Shown here piece after piece: positions 8,481 through 18,098 of a stretch of DNA of 64,000 bases. Origin of the DNA: Schaalia odontolytica. Its GTDB lineage: Bacteria; Actinomycetota; Actinomycetes; Actinomycetales; Actinomycetaceae. The notes below the pieces were generated by a model. That model saw only the letters and a program-made list of their open reading frames with translations. It made no database searches and was not told the DNA's origin. A program made the position numbers and the translations under genes. The stretch spans positions 163,022 to 227,021 of the forward strand of contig NZ_PKKM01000003.1 in NCBI RefSeq assembly GCF_002847525.1, written 5' to 3'. The stretch's first letter is position 1. Every line of letters starts with the position of its first letter.

Positions 8481-10043
8481 CTACTTGTCGCCCTCCGCAC
8501 GCTGCGAGGTCGCCTCGACGATCTCGGTGACGCGAGAGAGCCAGCGCTCGGGTGCCTCGGCCTCGCGACGGACCTTCGAGGCCTGGGACAGCTGCGCCCA
8601 CAGCTCCACGGAACGGCCCGCCTCGACGTGCTCGGCCATGGACGCCACCGGTCCGGGGACCAGCGCGGCGCGCACCGAGGCGACGTGGCGCCAGCGCTGA
8701 ATGGGTCCCTGATGCAGGGACACCGACTGGATGCGCGTCAGCGGAATGATCGAGAAACGCAGGTTGAAGAAGCCGTCGCGGATCACAAACACGGCATCGG
8801 TCAGGCCGAAGGCTCGGCGCTTGTACACGAGAGGATCCAGAATCCTGGCGCTGCGCGGAATCGGTGTCATCCAGCGGTCCTCGCCCGTACCCACGCGAAG
8901 GGACTCGAGGAAGCCGTCGGGATCATCGACCCCCAGGTCGGGAATCGCCATCGCAATCGCCTGGATGACCTCCACGCGGCTACCGACGGGAAGCAGCACG
9001 TCGGAGGCCACGTCGACCTGCATGCCCTTATTCTTCTCGTCCGTCGTGTGCGCCGCGTTGCCGGCCTGCGTGATCTCCACGCGATACCAGCCAAACAGTC
9101 GCCAGATCAGCGGCTGCGTCACCTCGATGGCGTGAATGCGCCCCGGAGGGATCGTCACGTGACGGCGAGCCGTCAGGCCTCGGTTGATGCGCACGCCGTC
9201 GGCCGCGATCGCCGCGGTAAAGCCAAACTCTCGATCGAAACGCGCCCAGACGCCCGCCAGGAGGCTGAACGCGCCCGCCAGGATGCCCAGGAAACTCATG
9301 ATCGACGTCACCCCGACGACACCCACAAGGAAGCCGTTAAGACCCAGGAGGAAGACGCCGAAGAACAGGGCAATCACGTTGTCGATGGTCGCCAGCATCG
9401 AGACCAGAAGCTTGCCAAAGCCGACCTTGAAGACGGGGCGCGCGGGCGCCTCGAGCGGGGAGGCACCCGTGCGGGTCCCCAGCGTCGCAGCCACAGAATC
9501 AGCGGAAGGATCCACGACCTCGTCGATCGCGCCCGAAGCGAGCGCGAGAAGGAGCGCGCGCAGCTCCTCGAGGCGACGAGAATTGAGCAGACCGAGCTTG
9601 ATGCTCGAATCCCCACCGCCAGCAACCTCAATGTCCAGATAGCCCAGACCCAGGATCCGCCCCACGAGCGAGTAGGACACGTTAATCGTCTGGATGCGCG
9701 ACAGCCGCGCGTGACGCTGAGTGCGCTGGAGGATACCTGCGCGATACCAAATCGCCGTGTTACTCACCGCGTAGCGGGTCTTCGTCCACGACAGGTAGCA
9801 GTACGCGCCCGCGATGGCGAGAACAACGCCCGCAATCATCACAAGACCGAGGAAGATGCCGGTGGTTGCGAGCCACGCGGGCGTCTCACCGTTGAGCATG
9901 CGTTCAATCGCGGACGCATTGCTCAGGGACACCGCACCGACGATACCCGTGACGCTTCCCGCGACGCGGGGGAAGTAGGTGAGCGGGTGAAGCGGCTTCC
10001 AGTCCTCGGGGGCGATGCCGTCAGAGGAGAGGTCCGTGCTCAT
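8481..10043 (-). CDS. Bacterial PH-domain membrane protein (YdbT-like)
   Basis: 520 aa. Contains repeated bPH_2 (DUF304) domains, each following pairs of membrane helices: TKTRYAVSNTAIWYRAGILQRTQRHARLSRIQTI-like sequence near 90-125, ITPPGRIHAIEV-type strands near 320, and a third near 440 (RRAFGLTDAVFVIRDGFF, PLTRIQSVSLHQGP). The partner gene upstream overlaps by 4 bp (ATGA), the same arrangement as the ydbS-ydbT pair of Bacillus. Function is envelope-related but not established. The open frame reads far upstream of the chosen ATG 10043, but that stretch overlies the partner gene and is spurious. Confidence 0.88.
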   Translation of the reverse strand: MSTDLSSDGIAPEDWKPLHPLTYFPRVAGSVTGIVGAVSLSNASAIERMLNGETPAWLATTGIFLGLVMIAGVVLAIAGAYCYLSWTKTRYAVSNTAIWYRAGILQRTQRHARLSRIQTINVSYSLVGRILGLGYLDIEVAGGGDSSIKLGLLNSRRLEELRALLLALASGAIDEVVDPSADSVAATLGTRTGASPLEAPARPVFKVGFGKLLVSMLATIDNVIALFFGVFLLGLNGFLVGVVGVTSIMSFLGILAGAFSLLAGVWARFDREFGFTAAIAADGVRINRGLTARRHVTIPPGRIHAIEVTQPLIWRLFGWYRVEITQAGNAAHTTDEKNKGMQVDVASDVLLPVGSRVEVIQAIAMAIPDLGVDDPDGFLESLRVGTGEDRWMTPIPRSARILDPLVYKRRAFGLTDAVFVIRDGFFNLRFSIIPLTRIQSVSLHQGPIQRWRHVASVRAALVPGPVASMAEHVEAGRSVELWAQLSQASKVRREAEAPERWLSRVTEIVEATSQRAEGDK

Positions 10044-10540
10044 AGGCCCATCAGCTCCGCCGAACCGCGCTCCGCCAGGACGTCGCGCAGGCGCGCCGCA
10101 TCCGCGACGGGCACACCGCTCAGCGTCGCGTCGGTCTTCGCGCTCGCGGTCGACAGCTTGATCGTGGAGATACCAAGCAGGCGCAGGATGGGCCCCTGGT
10201 AGATGTCGACGTACTGGATGCGGCCGTAGGGCACGAGGGTCAGCGATCGATTGAAGACGCCGCGGCGGATGACGAAGTCCGTGTCGGCCAGGGCGTAGCG
10301 CAGGGCACGCACCTGGGCGGGCACGAGCCACAGGCAGAGGAGGGCGATGGCGGCGGGCACGAGCATGAGCCACCACAGCGCCGGGATGTCGACGATGAGG
10401 ACGAGGCCAGAGATCGCGCCGCACAGGGCGCCGCACAGGGCGAGGGCGTTTCCGAGGCGCAGGGTCGCGAGTTTGGGGGACACGTGCTGGAATTCGACGC
10501 CGTCGGGAGACATGACGTCTGCTGAGTTCTGGGATGGCAT
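10040..10540 (-). CDS. Bacterial PH-domain membrane protein (YdbS-like)
   Basis: 166 aa. Two hydrophobic segments near residues 30-50 and 54-72, then a single bPH_2 domain with LRYALADTDFVIRRGVFN, LVPYGRIQYVDIYQGP and a LGISTIKLSTAS strand. Starts at ATG 10540 and overlaps the following PH-domain gene by 4 bp, so the two proteins probably form one membrane complex. Divergent from the response-regulator gene. Confidence 0.88.
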   Translation of the reverse strand: MPSQNSADVMSPDGVEFQHVSPKLATLRLGNALALCGALCGAISGLVLIVDIPALWWLMLVPAAIALLCLWLVPAQVRALRYALADTDFVIRRGVFNRSLTLVPYGRIQYVDIYQGPILRLLGISTIKLSTASAKTDATLSGVPVADAARLRDVLAERGSAELMGL

Positions 10541-10686
10541 GCTTCAATTCTTGCACATCTTTTCCGCGCCTTTTCTTATCCTGTATCGCTGCGCGACCAA
10601 CCGAGGTGACGAAGCAAACAGGAGCAGCACCATCACTCCCACCTACCTCACAGGAAACATTCAGACACATGGGCGACACTAGTCGT

Positions 10687-11391
10687 ATGAGCACCCCGGG
10701 AACTGAAGCAAAACTCCTCGTCGTCGACGACGAACCCAACATCCGCGACCTCCTCGCCTCCTCCCTGCGCTTCGCAGGCTTCGACGTCGTCACCGCCGAG
10801 GACGGCAGCGGCGCATTTCACGAAGCCCAGGCCTCGCGCCCCGACCTCATCGTCCTCGACGTCATGCTCCCCGACATGGACGGCTTCACCGTCACCAGGC
10901 GCCTGCGCGACGCCGGCATCACCACCCCGGTCCTCTTCCTCACCGCGCGCGACGACATGCGCGACAAGATCCAGGGCCTGACCGTCGGCGGCGACGACTA
11001 CGTCACCAAGCCCTTCGGCCTCGAAGAGGTCGTCGCCCGCATCCGCGCCATCCTGCGCCGCACCATGGGCGCCGAAGAAGACGACGCCTTCCTGCGCGTC
11101 GGAGACCTCGTCATCGACGAGGACGCCCACGAAGTCACGCGCGCCGGCATCCCCATCGACCTGTCCCCCACCGAGTTCAAGCTCCTGCGCTACCTCGTCA
11201 TCAACGCGGGTCGCGTCGTCTCCAAGATGCAGATCCTCGACCACGTGTGGGAATACGACTGGGACGGCGAAGTCGCCATCGTCGAGTCCTACATCTCCTA
11301 CCTGCGGCGAAAGCTCGCCGTCGAGGGGGCCTCCGGAGAGCTGATCCACACCAAGCGCGGGGTCGGCTACATCCTGCGCGCTGAGGACTGA
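10687..11391 (+). CDS. OmpR/PhoB-family DNA-binding response regulator
   Basis: 234 aa. Receiver domain with acidic pair D14-D15, phospho-acceptor Asp58 in LIVLDVMLPDMDG, T86-region LFLTARDD and the conserved Lys in YVTKPFG; C-terminal winged helix with LSPTEFKLLRYLVINAGRVVS and HTKRGVGYILR. It resembles TrcR/PrrA-type actinobacterial regulators. ATG 10687 gives the usual MSTP start; ATG 10669 is in frame and has AGGA 13 bases upstream, so it is a real alternative. Its histidine kinase starts 2 bases after the stop. Confidence 0.95.
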   Translation: MSTPGTEAKLLVVDDEPNIRDLLASSLRFAGFDVVTAEDGSGAFHEAQASRPDLIVLDVMLPDMDGFTVTRRLRDAGITTPVLFLTARDDMRDKIQGLTVGGDDYVTKPFGLEEVVARIRAILRRTMGAEEDDAFLRVGDLVIDEDAHEVTRAGIPIDLSPTEFKLLRYLVINAGRVVSKMQILDHVWEYDWDGEVAIVESYISYLRRKLAVEGASGELIHTKRGVGYILRAED

Positions 11392-11392
11392 C

Positions 11393-12859
11393 GTGCGCCC
11401 CGGCCTGGCTCAACGCATCGAGGCATGGTGGGACTCCAAGCCGCTATCCGCGCAGCTCGTCACGCTGATCACGCTACTCCTGGCCATCGGACTGTCCCTG
11501 TCCGGCACAGTCATGATCGGCCTCCTCCAGCGCCACCTCACCTCTCAGATCGACGACCAGCTCGTCGCCACAGCTCACACCATGCAGATCTCCGGATCGG
11601 CGGCGACGTTCTCCGCCGACGGCCAGGGCGGCATCCCCACCCTCTACTACATCCATATCCATGGCACCGACGGGGGCGACCGCTACTTCTACTCCGAGGA
11701 CACCCTCAAGGCCTCGGGCAAGCCCCAGCTGCCCGAACTCGTCGACACAAGCTCCGCGCCTGTCTCATCCTTCCGTACCATCCCGGTCACCGTCTCCTCT
11801 TCCAGGGCCGGCCTCGGCTGGCGCGCCCTCGTCGTCCCCGTGTACGACCAGCACTCCGGCCAGTTCTCCGGATACATGACGATCGCCCTACCCCTGTCGG
11901 ACATGCAGCACACCCTGCGCACCACGGCCTCGTACTTCTCGGTCGCCGGCATCATCATCGTCCTCATCGGGGGCTGGACCGGGCGCGTCCTCGTACGCCG
12001 CGCACTCCTGCCCCTGCGTTCCATCGAATCCACCGCCGGAAAGATCGCCGCCGGTGACCTCACCAAACGCGTCACCCCGCACCCTCCCACGACCGAGGTC
12101 GGCTCGCTCTCACTCTCCCTCAACGCCATGCTCACCCAGGTCGAGCAATCCTTCGAAGCCCGCCAGGCCTCGGAACAAAAGATCAAACGATTCGTCTCCG
12201 ATGCCTCCCACGAGCTACGCACTCCTCTCGCAGCCATCTCCGGCTACTGCGAGCTCTACGCCATGGGCGGCGTACCCGCCGAGCGCATCGAGGAAGTCAT
12301 GGGGCGCATCGCCTCCGAATCCTCTCGCATGGCCACCCTCGTCGAAGACCTCCTCACCCTCGCCCGCCTCGACGAAGGCCGCCCCCTCGAGATCACCGAC
12401 ATCGACCTCGTCAAGCTCGCCGATAACGCCGTCTTCGACCTCCAAGCCCTCGACCCCACGCGCACGGTTGGGCTCACCGGCATCAACAGCCGCACTCCCC
12501 CGATGACCCTCATCGTCCCCGGCGACCGCGACCGCATCTCGCAGGTCTTCACCAACCTCATCGGCAACATCGTGCGCTACACCCCCGAAGGCTCCCCCGT
12601 CGAAATCGCCCTCGGACGCAGCGGCGACACCGCCATCGTCGAACTGCGCGACCACGGACCCGGCATCGATGAAACTGACCGCGGACGCGTCTTCGAACGC
12701 TTCTACCGTGCGGATACCTCACGCAACCGAAAATCCGGCGGCTCCGGCCTCGGCCTCGCGATCGTCTCCGGCATCCTCGCAGCTCACAAGGGCAACGCAT
12801 CGCTCACCAAAACAAAAGGCGGCGGCCTCACCGTTCGCATCGAACTCCCCACAGCGTGA
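11393..12859 (+). CDS. Sensor histidine kinase
   Basis: 488 aa, GTG start one base after the response-regulator stop. Layout: membrane helix about 21-43, a periplasmic sensor region of about 130 residues, second helix about 180-200, HAMP (LRSIESTAGKIAAGDLTKRV), HisKA with His273 in SDASHELRTPLAAI, and the HATPase domain with N box NLIGNIVRYTP, DHGPGI and GGSGLGLAIV. It autophosphorylates and passes phosphate to the adjacent regulator. The signal is unknown. Confidence 0.96.
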   Translation: MRPGLAQRIEAWWDSKPLSAQLVTLITLLLAIGLSLSGTVMIGLLQRHLTSQIDDQLVATAHTMQISGSAATFSADGQGGIPTLYYIHIHGTDGGDRYFYSEDTLKASGKPQLPELVDTSSAPVSSFRTIPVTVSSSRAGLGWRALVVPVYDQHSGQFSGYMTIALPLSDMQHTLRTTASYFSVAGIIIVLIGGWTGRVLVRRALLPLRSIESTAGKIAAGDLTKRVTPHPPTTEVGSLSLSLNAMLTQVEQSFEARQASEQKIKRFVSDASHELRTPLAAISGYCELYAMGGVPAERIEEVMGRIASESSRMATLVEDLLTLARLDEGRPLEITDIDLVKLADNAVFDLQALDPTRTVGLTGINSRTPPMTLIVPGDRDRISQVFTNLIGNIVRYTPEGSPVEIALGRSGDTAIVELRDHGPGIDETDRGRVFERFYRADTSRNRKSGGSGLGLAIVSGILAAHKGNASLTKTKGGGLTVRIELPTA

Positions 12860-13034
12860 AAGACGTAACGTACCGGTCAGCACACACGGCTTTTTCGCTC
12901 AGTTTTCGCCATTTCTCCCCTGACAGTTTCACGAAATCCATCGGGATTTTCCCCGATTTTTTACCAACGAACGTGACCTTCGCTCAAAAGCGCACTAGCA
13001 TGGCTCGGGTATTCCTCAGCAAGGAGAGTGGCCC

Positions 13035-13997
13035 ATGGGTGCTCAAGCACCTCAGTGGCTGCTGACGTCTTTCGTTGACGCCATGCAGCAAATCGGCGCA
13101 ACCGCGACCCAGTCCGACCTCGAAAAAGAGAGCGTCGACCTCGCGGAACGCTGGAGCGCGCCCGAACGCCAGATGCACAACCTGCGTCGGCTCATGAACA
13201 CGCTCACCCACATCGATGAAATCTCGTCGTCCGCGCACGATCCCGACATCCTGCGCGTCGCCGCGTGGTACCACGGCGCCTTCCTCAACAAGGCGCTCGA
13301 GATCAAGCTTGGCGGGTTCCAGGCGAACTTCGCCGCCACCCGATGCATCGACCACGCGCACAACCGCCTCACCAACCTCGGCGTGCCCGAGGATGTCGTC
13401 GCACGCATCGACGAACTCATTGCCTTCCTGACACGCCACCGCGCGCCGCGCACGGACTTCGACGCGCAGGTGCTCGTCGACGCCGATCTGGCGGGCCTGG
13501 CCTGTAGCCCCCAGGACTACAAGAAGCTGCGCACGTCGCTGCGCGCCGAACTCGGCGAGCTCGATGATCTGCAGTTCACCAAGGCGCGCATGGCGCTCGT
13601 GAAGAAGCTCCTGAGCTACGAAACGATCTACCAGTCCCCCCTCGGCTCCGCGTGGGAAGACACCGCCCGCGCAAACCTCGAGGTCGAGCTGACCCGCCTC
13701 GAGCGCGAGAAGGCCCAGCTATGCCAGGCCGCCCAGACCGAGGACGCCGAGGAACCCGAGGACACGGACGACACCGACGAGGTCGTGGAGGACTCCACGA
13801 CGACGACCGGCACGCTGATCATCAAGCGCCGCTCGATCAAGAAGTGTGTGCCCGTCGCCTCCGTGGAGGACGAGGTCACCTCGACCGGCGTCCTGCCTCG
13901 CAAGATCGAGGAAGATACCGACTCGGACGAGGACGAGGAGGCGACCTCCTCCCTCGAGTCCGCCGTCGAATCCCTGGATCTGCCTACCTCCGACTGA
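13035..13997 (+). CDS. Degenerate HD-domain protein (COG4339-like) with acidic tail
   Basis: 320 aa, with AAGGAGAG upstream of ATG 13035. Residues 1-215 resemble the COG4339 predicted HD phosphohydrolases: LAERWSAPERQMHNLRRL, then AAWYHGAFLNKALEIKL where the family normally has a His-Asp pair (HD), then a helical bundle. Here His is followed by Gly, so the metal-binding Asp appears lost. Residues 230-320 form a highly acidic, low-complexity tail rich in Glu, Asp, Thr and Ser, interrupted by a basic patch (IIKRRSIKKCV). Enzyme activity is doubtful; a binding role is possible. Standalone gene. Confidence 0.75.
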   Translation: MGAQAPQWLLTSFVDAMQQIGATATQSDLEKESVDLAERWSAPERQMHNLRRLMNTLTHIDEISSSAHDPDILRVAAWYHGAFLNKALEIKLGGFQANFAATRCIDHAHNRLTNLGVPEDVVARIDELIAFLTRHRAPRTDFDAQVLVDADLAGLACSPQDYKKLRTSLRAELGELDDLQFTKARMALVKKLLSYETIYQSPLGSAWEDTARANLEVELTRLEREKAQLCQAAQTEDAEEPEDTDDTDEVVEDSTTTTGTLIIKRRSIKKCVPVASVEDEVTSTGVLPRKIEEDTDSDEDEEATSSLESAVESLDLPTSD

Positions 13998-14406
13998 CGA
14001 GGCCGCGGCTGCTGTTCGTACCGCAGGGCCCAGCCGCTCTGCATACCTCAGGGTCCGCCTCGCCGGACCTGCGCACTGTGCATGCCACAGAGCCCGCCTC
14101 GCCCGACCGGGCCGCTGTGTGTGCCGGTGGGCGGCGGCCCGCCCGCGAGATCGCCACACGCGAGCCTGCGGCTCGGAGTGGTCGATCTCGAGGCCCGCCC
14201 TGGCCCTGCCGCCACCCACCGGCACCGCGACCAGGCCCTCCAGTAGCTTGCCCGTCAGCAGCACGGGTACGCCTTGGGCTATCCACAGGCACTTTTCGGC
14301 GCGGGCGTTTATCCACAGGGCTTCGTTTCTGCCTGGATCACGCGTCGTCACGCGCGTAGCGTCGATGTCGACGGACCCACCCGGGGTCCCACAAAGGAGT
14401 GACACC
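13998..14406. other. Non-coding gap with an inverted copy of a GC-rich repeat module
   Basis: About 400 bp without a credible gene. It holds one copy of the GC-rich hairpin-bounded module (14122-14224, listed separately) and repeated CCTCGCC-type phrases at 14050-14110. The last 30 bp carry the AAAGGAG ribosome site of the WXG100 gene. Confidence 0.6.
14122..14224 (-). repeat. GC-rich hairpin-bounded module, copy A (reverse orientation)
   Basis: 103 bp bounded by TGCCGGTGGGCGGCGG and its complement with one mismatch. Its reverse complement aligns with the copies at 17806-17905 and 31580-31681, sharing the outer arms, GGGCGGGCcTCGAG and GCGGGCGGGCCGCCGCCCA. The centre contains a further small hairpin (CGAGCC-GCA-GGCTCG). 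Confidence 0.7.
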
Positions 14407-14700
14407 ATGACCGCATACGCCGTCGACGCCGAACAAATTGCTGCTGCCTCCGCCCAGGCTTGCACGACCGCATCCACCATTCGCACCGAAGTCGATGCGA
14501 TGATGGCCCAGCTCTTAGCCTTGCAAGACTCCTGGACCGGCGGAGCTCAGGTCAACTTCCAGGCCACGATCACCCAGTGGCAGGGCATCCAGGCACAGAC
14601 GCACGACGCCCTCGACGCTATCTCCACGCAACTGCAGGTCGCCGCAGCGACCTATTCGGACGCGGAGGCACACTCCGCGTCGCTGTTCGCGGCAGTCTAG
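14407..14700 (+). CDS. WXG100/ESAT-6-family protein
   Basis: 97 aa, the normal family size, with AAAGGAGTGACACC before ATG 14407. Two helices separated by the turn SWTGGAQ, which is the WXG motif (W-T-G) near residue 45; heptad-like Ala/Gln-rich helices on both sides. Such proteins form helical hairpin dimers exported by type VII secretion. No partner WXG gene or ESX component lies in the window, so this is an orphan member. Followed by a very strong terminator. Confidence 0.85.
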   Translation: MTAYAVDAEQIAAASAQACTTASTIRTEVDAMMAQLLALQDSWTGGAQVNFQATITQWQGIQAQTHDALDAISTQLQVAAATYSDAEAHSASLFAAV

Positions 14701-14768
14701 CGGACGCTGAACGAGGGTCGCGGCTGCGGCGCCGGGCCCTCGGCCCTATCAAGGCAGTCATAGAAAAG

Positions 14769-14808
14769 CGCCTGGGGGCGGGACCCTGACGAGTCCCGCC
14801 CCCAGGCG
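14769..14808. terminator. Bidirectional rho-independent terminator
   Basis: Perfect 16-bp stem CGCCTGGGGGCGGGAC with an 8-base loop, between the convergent WXG100 gene and groEL. Confidence 0.85.
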
Positions 14809-14830
14809 GATCAGCTTAACGCCGAGCGGA

Positions 14831-16531
<1,701 letters not shown>

Positions 16532-16548
16532 TCATCGAACCGGTGGTC

Positions 16549-16575
16549 TTATCACTCTCCATGTCGGAGTGCTAA
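16549..16575 (-). promoter_or_regulatory. CIRCE operator 1 of groEL
   Basis: On the minus strand TTAGCACTC-N9-GAGTGATAA; 17 of 18 arm bases fit the HrcA consensus TTAGCACTC-N9-GAGTGCTAA. Located 90 bp before the groEL start. Confidence 0.93.
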
Positions 16576-16583
16576 CTACGATT

Positions 16584-16610
16584 TTGGCACTCGCCACCCT
16601 TGAGTGCAAG
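16584..16610 (-). promoter_or_regulatory. CIRCE operator 2 of groEL (diverged)
   Basis: On the plus strand TTGGCACTC-N9-GAGTGCAAG, again 9-9-9. It lies 8 bp beyond the first CIRCE, giving a tandem HrcA operator. Confidence 0.85.
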
Positions 16611-16729
16611 ACGAGGTTGCGCGATATGAGTCCGATGCGCTCAGGGCGTAACACGCACGGACGAGACCAGGCTAGGCTCGCTAAGCGCGCCTGTACACCA
16701 GGTGCGCCGGTGCGGATGGTGAAGGACGA

Positions 16730-16812
16730 GCCGGAGGGCCTGGGCGGGCTTCGAGGCGCGGCGCCGAACGAAGTGAGGTCGCCTAGCCTCGCGGGCGGCC
16801 GGGCCCTCCGGC
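16730..16812 (+). repeat. GC-rich hairpin-bounded module, copy D (short, diverged)
   Basis: Bounded by GCCGGAGGGCC and GGCCCTCCGGC. Shares GGGCCTGGGCGGGCTTCGAG and the CGCCGAACGAAG centre with copies B and C. Preceded by a TACACCAGGTGCGCCGGTG phrase like those flanking the other copies. Confidence 0.55.
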
Positions 16813-16871
16813 GCCCGGAACACCCGTGGGCACAAACACCAGCCCGACCCACAGGACAAGCAACGGTCATA

Positions 16872-16991
16872 TGAAACCAGTGACACCTCTACAGGCGGTG
16901 ATCATCAGGAATTTGAAACCCCAAACACCACTGCTCGCCGGAGAGGCCATGAAAACGGCCGTATCCACTGGCGGACGTGTCACCGGTTTCA
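16872..16991. repeat. 120-bp segment bounded by 15-bp inverted repeats
   Basis: TGAAACCAGTGACAC at the left and GTGTCACCGGTTTCA at the right, 14 of 15 complementary. Less GC-rich than its surroundings. No gene inside. Confidence 0.6.
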
Positions 16992-17279
16992 ACCAAGACA
17001 GTGGATAGGTGAGCAGCGGAGCCCCCGGTATCACCTGGCAAGCGTCGGCCTGGCTATTCCGAACCAAGTTCGCACATCATCCCCCTCTCGGGCCGCGCGC
17101 CCACACCAGGCCGAGCAGGACGAGTTTTCTCGCGCCGTCGCCTCTCCCGCACCGCGCGGCGCATGGCGGGCATCAGTGACGCCTCAACGAGCCGAGAACT
17201 GGAAGAAAAACCGTCCCCGCGTGGGGATCTAGCACCCCTCCCACGCGGCCCCGTCCCAGCGCGAGAAAGAAAAGCCACC

Positions 17280-17405
17280 CCTGCGCGGGGATCCAGCACC
17301 CCAGTTGAAACATTATTCGCCCCTGCGCGGGGATCCAGCACCACGAATGAAACATTATTCGCCCCTGCCTGGGGGGCCAGCACCACGGTTGAAATATTTT
17401 TCGCC
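17280..17405. repeat. Three tandem copies of a 42-bp unit
   Basis: Units at 17280, 17322 and 17364, each starting CCTGC and ending TTCGCC; the first two differ at four positions, the third at about ten. Each contains a small hairpin (CCCTGCGCGGGG). A diverged fourth copy starts near 17216, and inverted remnants (GGGGCGATATTTCTTTCAC-like) lie near 17448-17470 and 17500-17521. Confidence 0.85.
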
Positions 17406-17805
17406 CACGCACACTCAAAATGGCTGATTTTCGACCATTTTCACCGTGCTGGGGCGATATTTCTTTCACAGAGGCACCCCGAACGACCGCCCGGTGCTAT
17501 GCAGGGGCGATCTTTCTTTCACGCAGCCCCTTCGGGGCCACAGCGAGAGCCCGCGGCGTTGCCTGGCTGCGGTGCCAGTGGGCGGCGGCAGGGCCTGGCC
17601 GGGCTTCAGGGCAACGCGCCAGCCACGCATCAGTACACCAGGCGCCGCCGGTGTGGAGGGCGCCGCCGGTGTGGAGGGCCAGGCTGCGGTGCCCGCGGGT
17701 AGCGGGGCCTGGCCGGACAACGAGGCGACGCACCGAACCACACGCCAGCACACCAGGCCCCACTGGCATGGAGGGCGCCGGAGGGTCCGGAGGGCCTAGC
17801 TGCGG

Positions 17806-17905
17806 TGCCGGTGGGCGGTGGCGGGGCCTGGCCGGGCTTCGAGGCGACGCGCCGAGCGAAGCTCGCGGCGCGGACGGCTCGCGGGCGGGCCGCCGCCCAC
17901 GGGCA
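17806..17905 (+). repeat. GC-rich hairpin-bounded module, copy B
   Basis: 100 bp bounded by TGCCGGTGGGCGGTGG and CCGCCGCCCACGGGCA. Interior GGGCCTGGCCGGGCTTCGAG, CGCCGAGCGAAGCTCG and GCGGGCGGGCC is nearly identical to copy C at 31.6 kb. Confidence 0.75.
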
Positions 17906-18048
17906 CACCAAGCAGCCCGGCCCAACAACACACCACTCGGCGCCCGGAACACCAGCGGCGCAACACGCCACTTAGGCACAACAAAACCGCCCAGCCCCAC
18001 AGGGGGCCGGGCCGGTGGGCGTCGGTTCCGTAAGCTCGCAACCGAAAA

Positions 18049-18075
18049 CCGCCCAGCCCCACAGGGGCCGGGCGG
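18049..18075 (-). terminator. Terminator of the LytR_C gene
   Basis: CCGCCCAGCCCC-ACA-GGGGCCGGGCGG hairpin. A near-identical hairpin occurs after the aldolase gene (31713-31743), and a partial copy at about 17987-18010. Confidence 0.65.
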
Positions 18076-18098
18076 CTCAGACAATCAGCGAGAGAGGG

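Larger units (their letters stand above)
16611..18048. other. 1.4-kb repeat-rich non-coding region
   Basis: No credible gene. Contents in order: module copy D (16730-16812), an inverted-repeat-bounded segment (16872-16991), a nested TATCCACTG/CAGTGGATA pair (16962-16970 and 16999-17007), the 42-bp repeat cluster (17280-17405) with inverted remnants near 17448 and 17500, partial module pieces (17575-17760) and module copy B (17806-17905). Open frames here have no recognisable protein. Confidence 0.65.

Noticed and set aside
10044..10793. N-terminal extension of the large PH-domain protein
   Set aside because: It overlies the partner PH-domain gene in another frame; the 4-bp ATGA overlap defines the true start.
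13652..14359. Open frame spanning the end of the HD-like gene and the repeat module
   Set aside because: Arg/Gly/Pro-rich product crossing a hairpin repeat; clearly non-coding.
17216..17405. Possible CRISPR array (GCGCGGGGATCC-type repeats resemble type I-E)
   Set aside because: The stretches between the repeated cores are themselves nearly identical, the period is 42 bp not about 61, and no cas gene is present. It is a tandem repeat, not an array with unique spacers.
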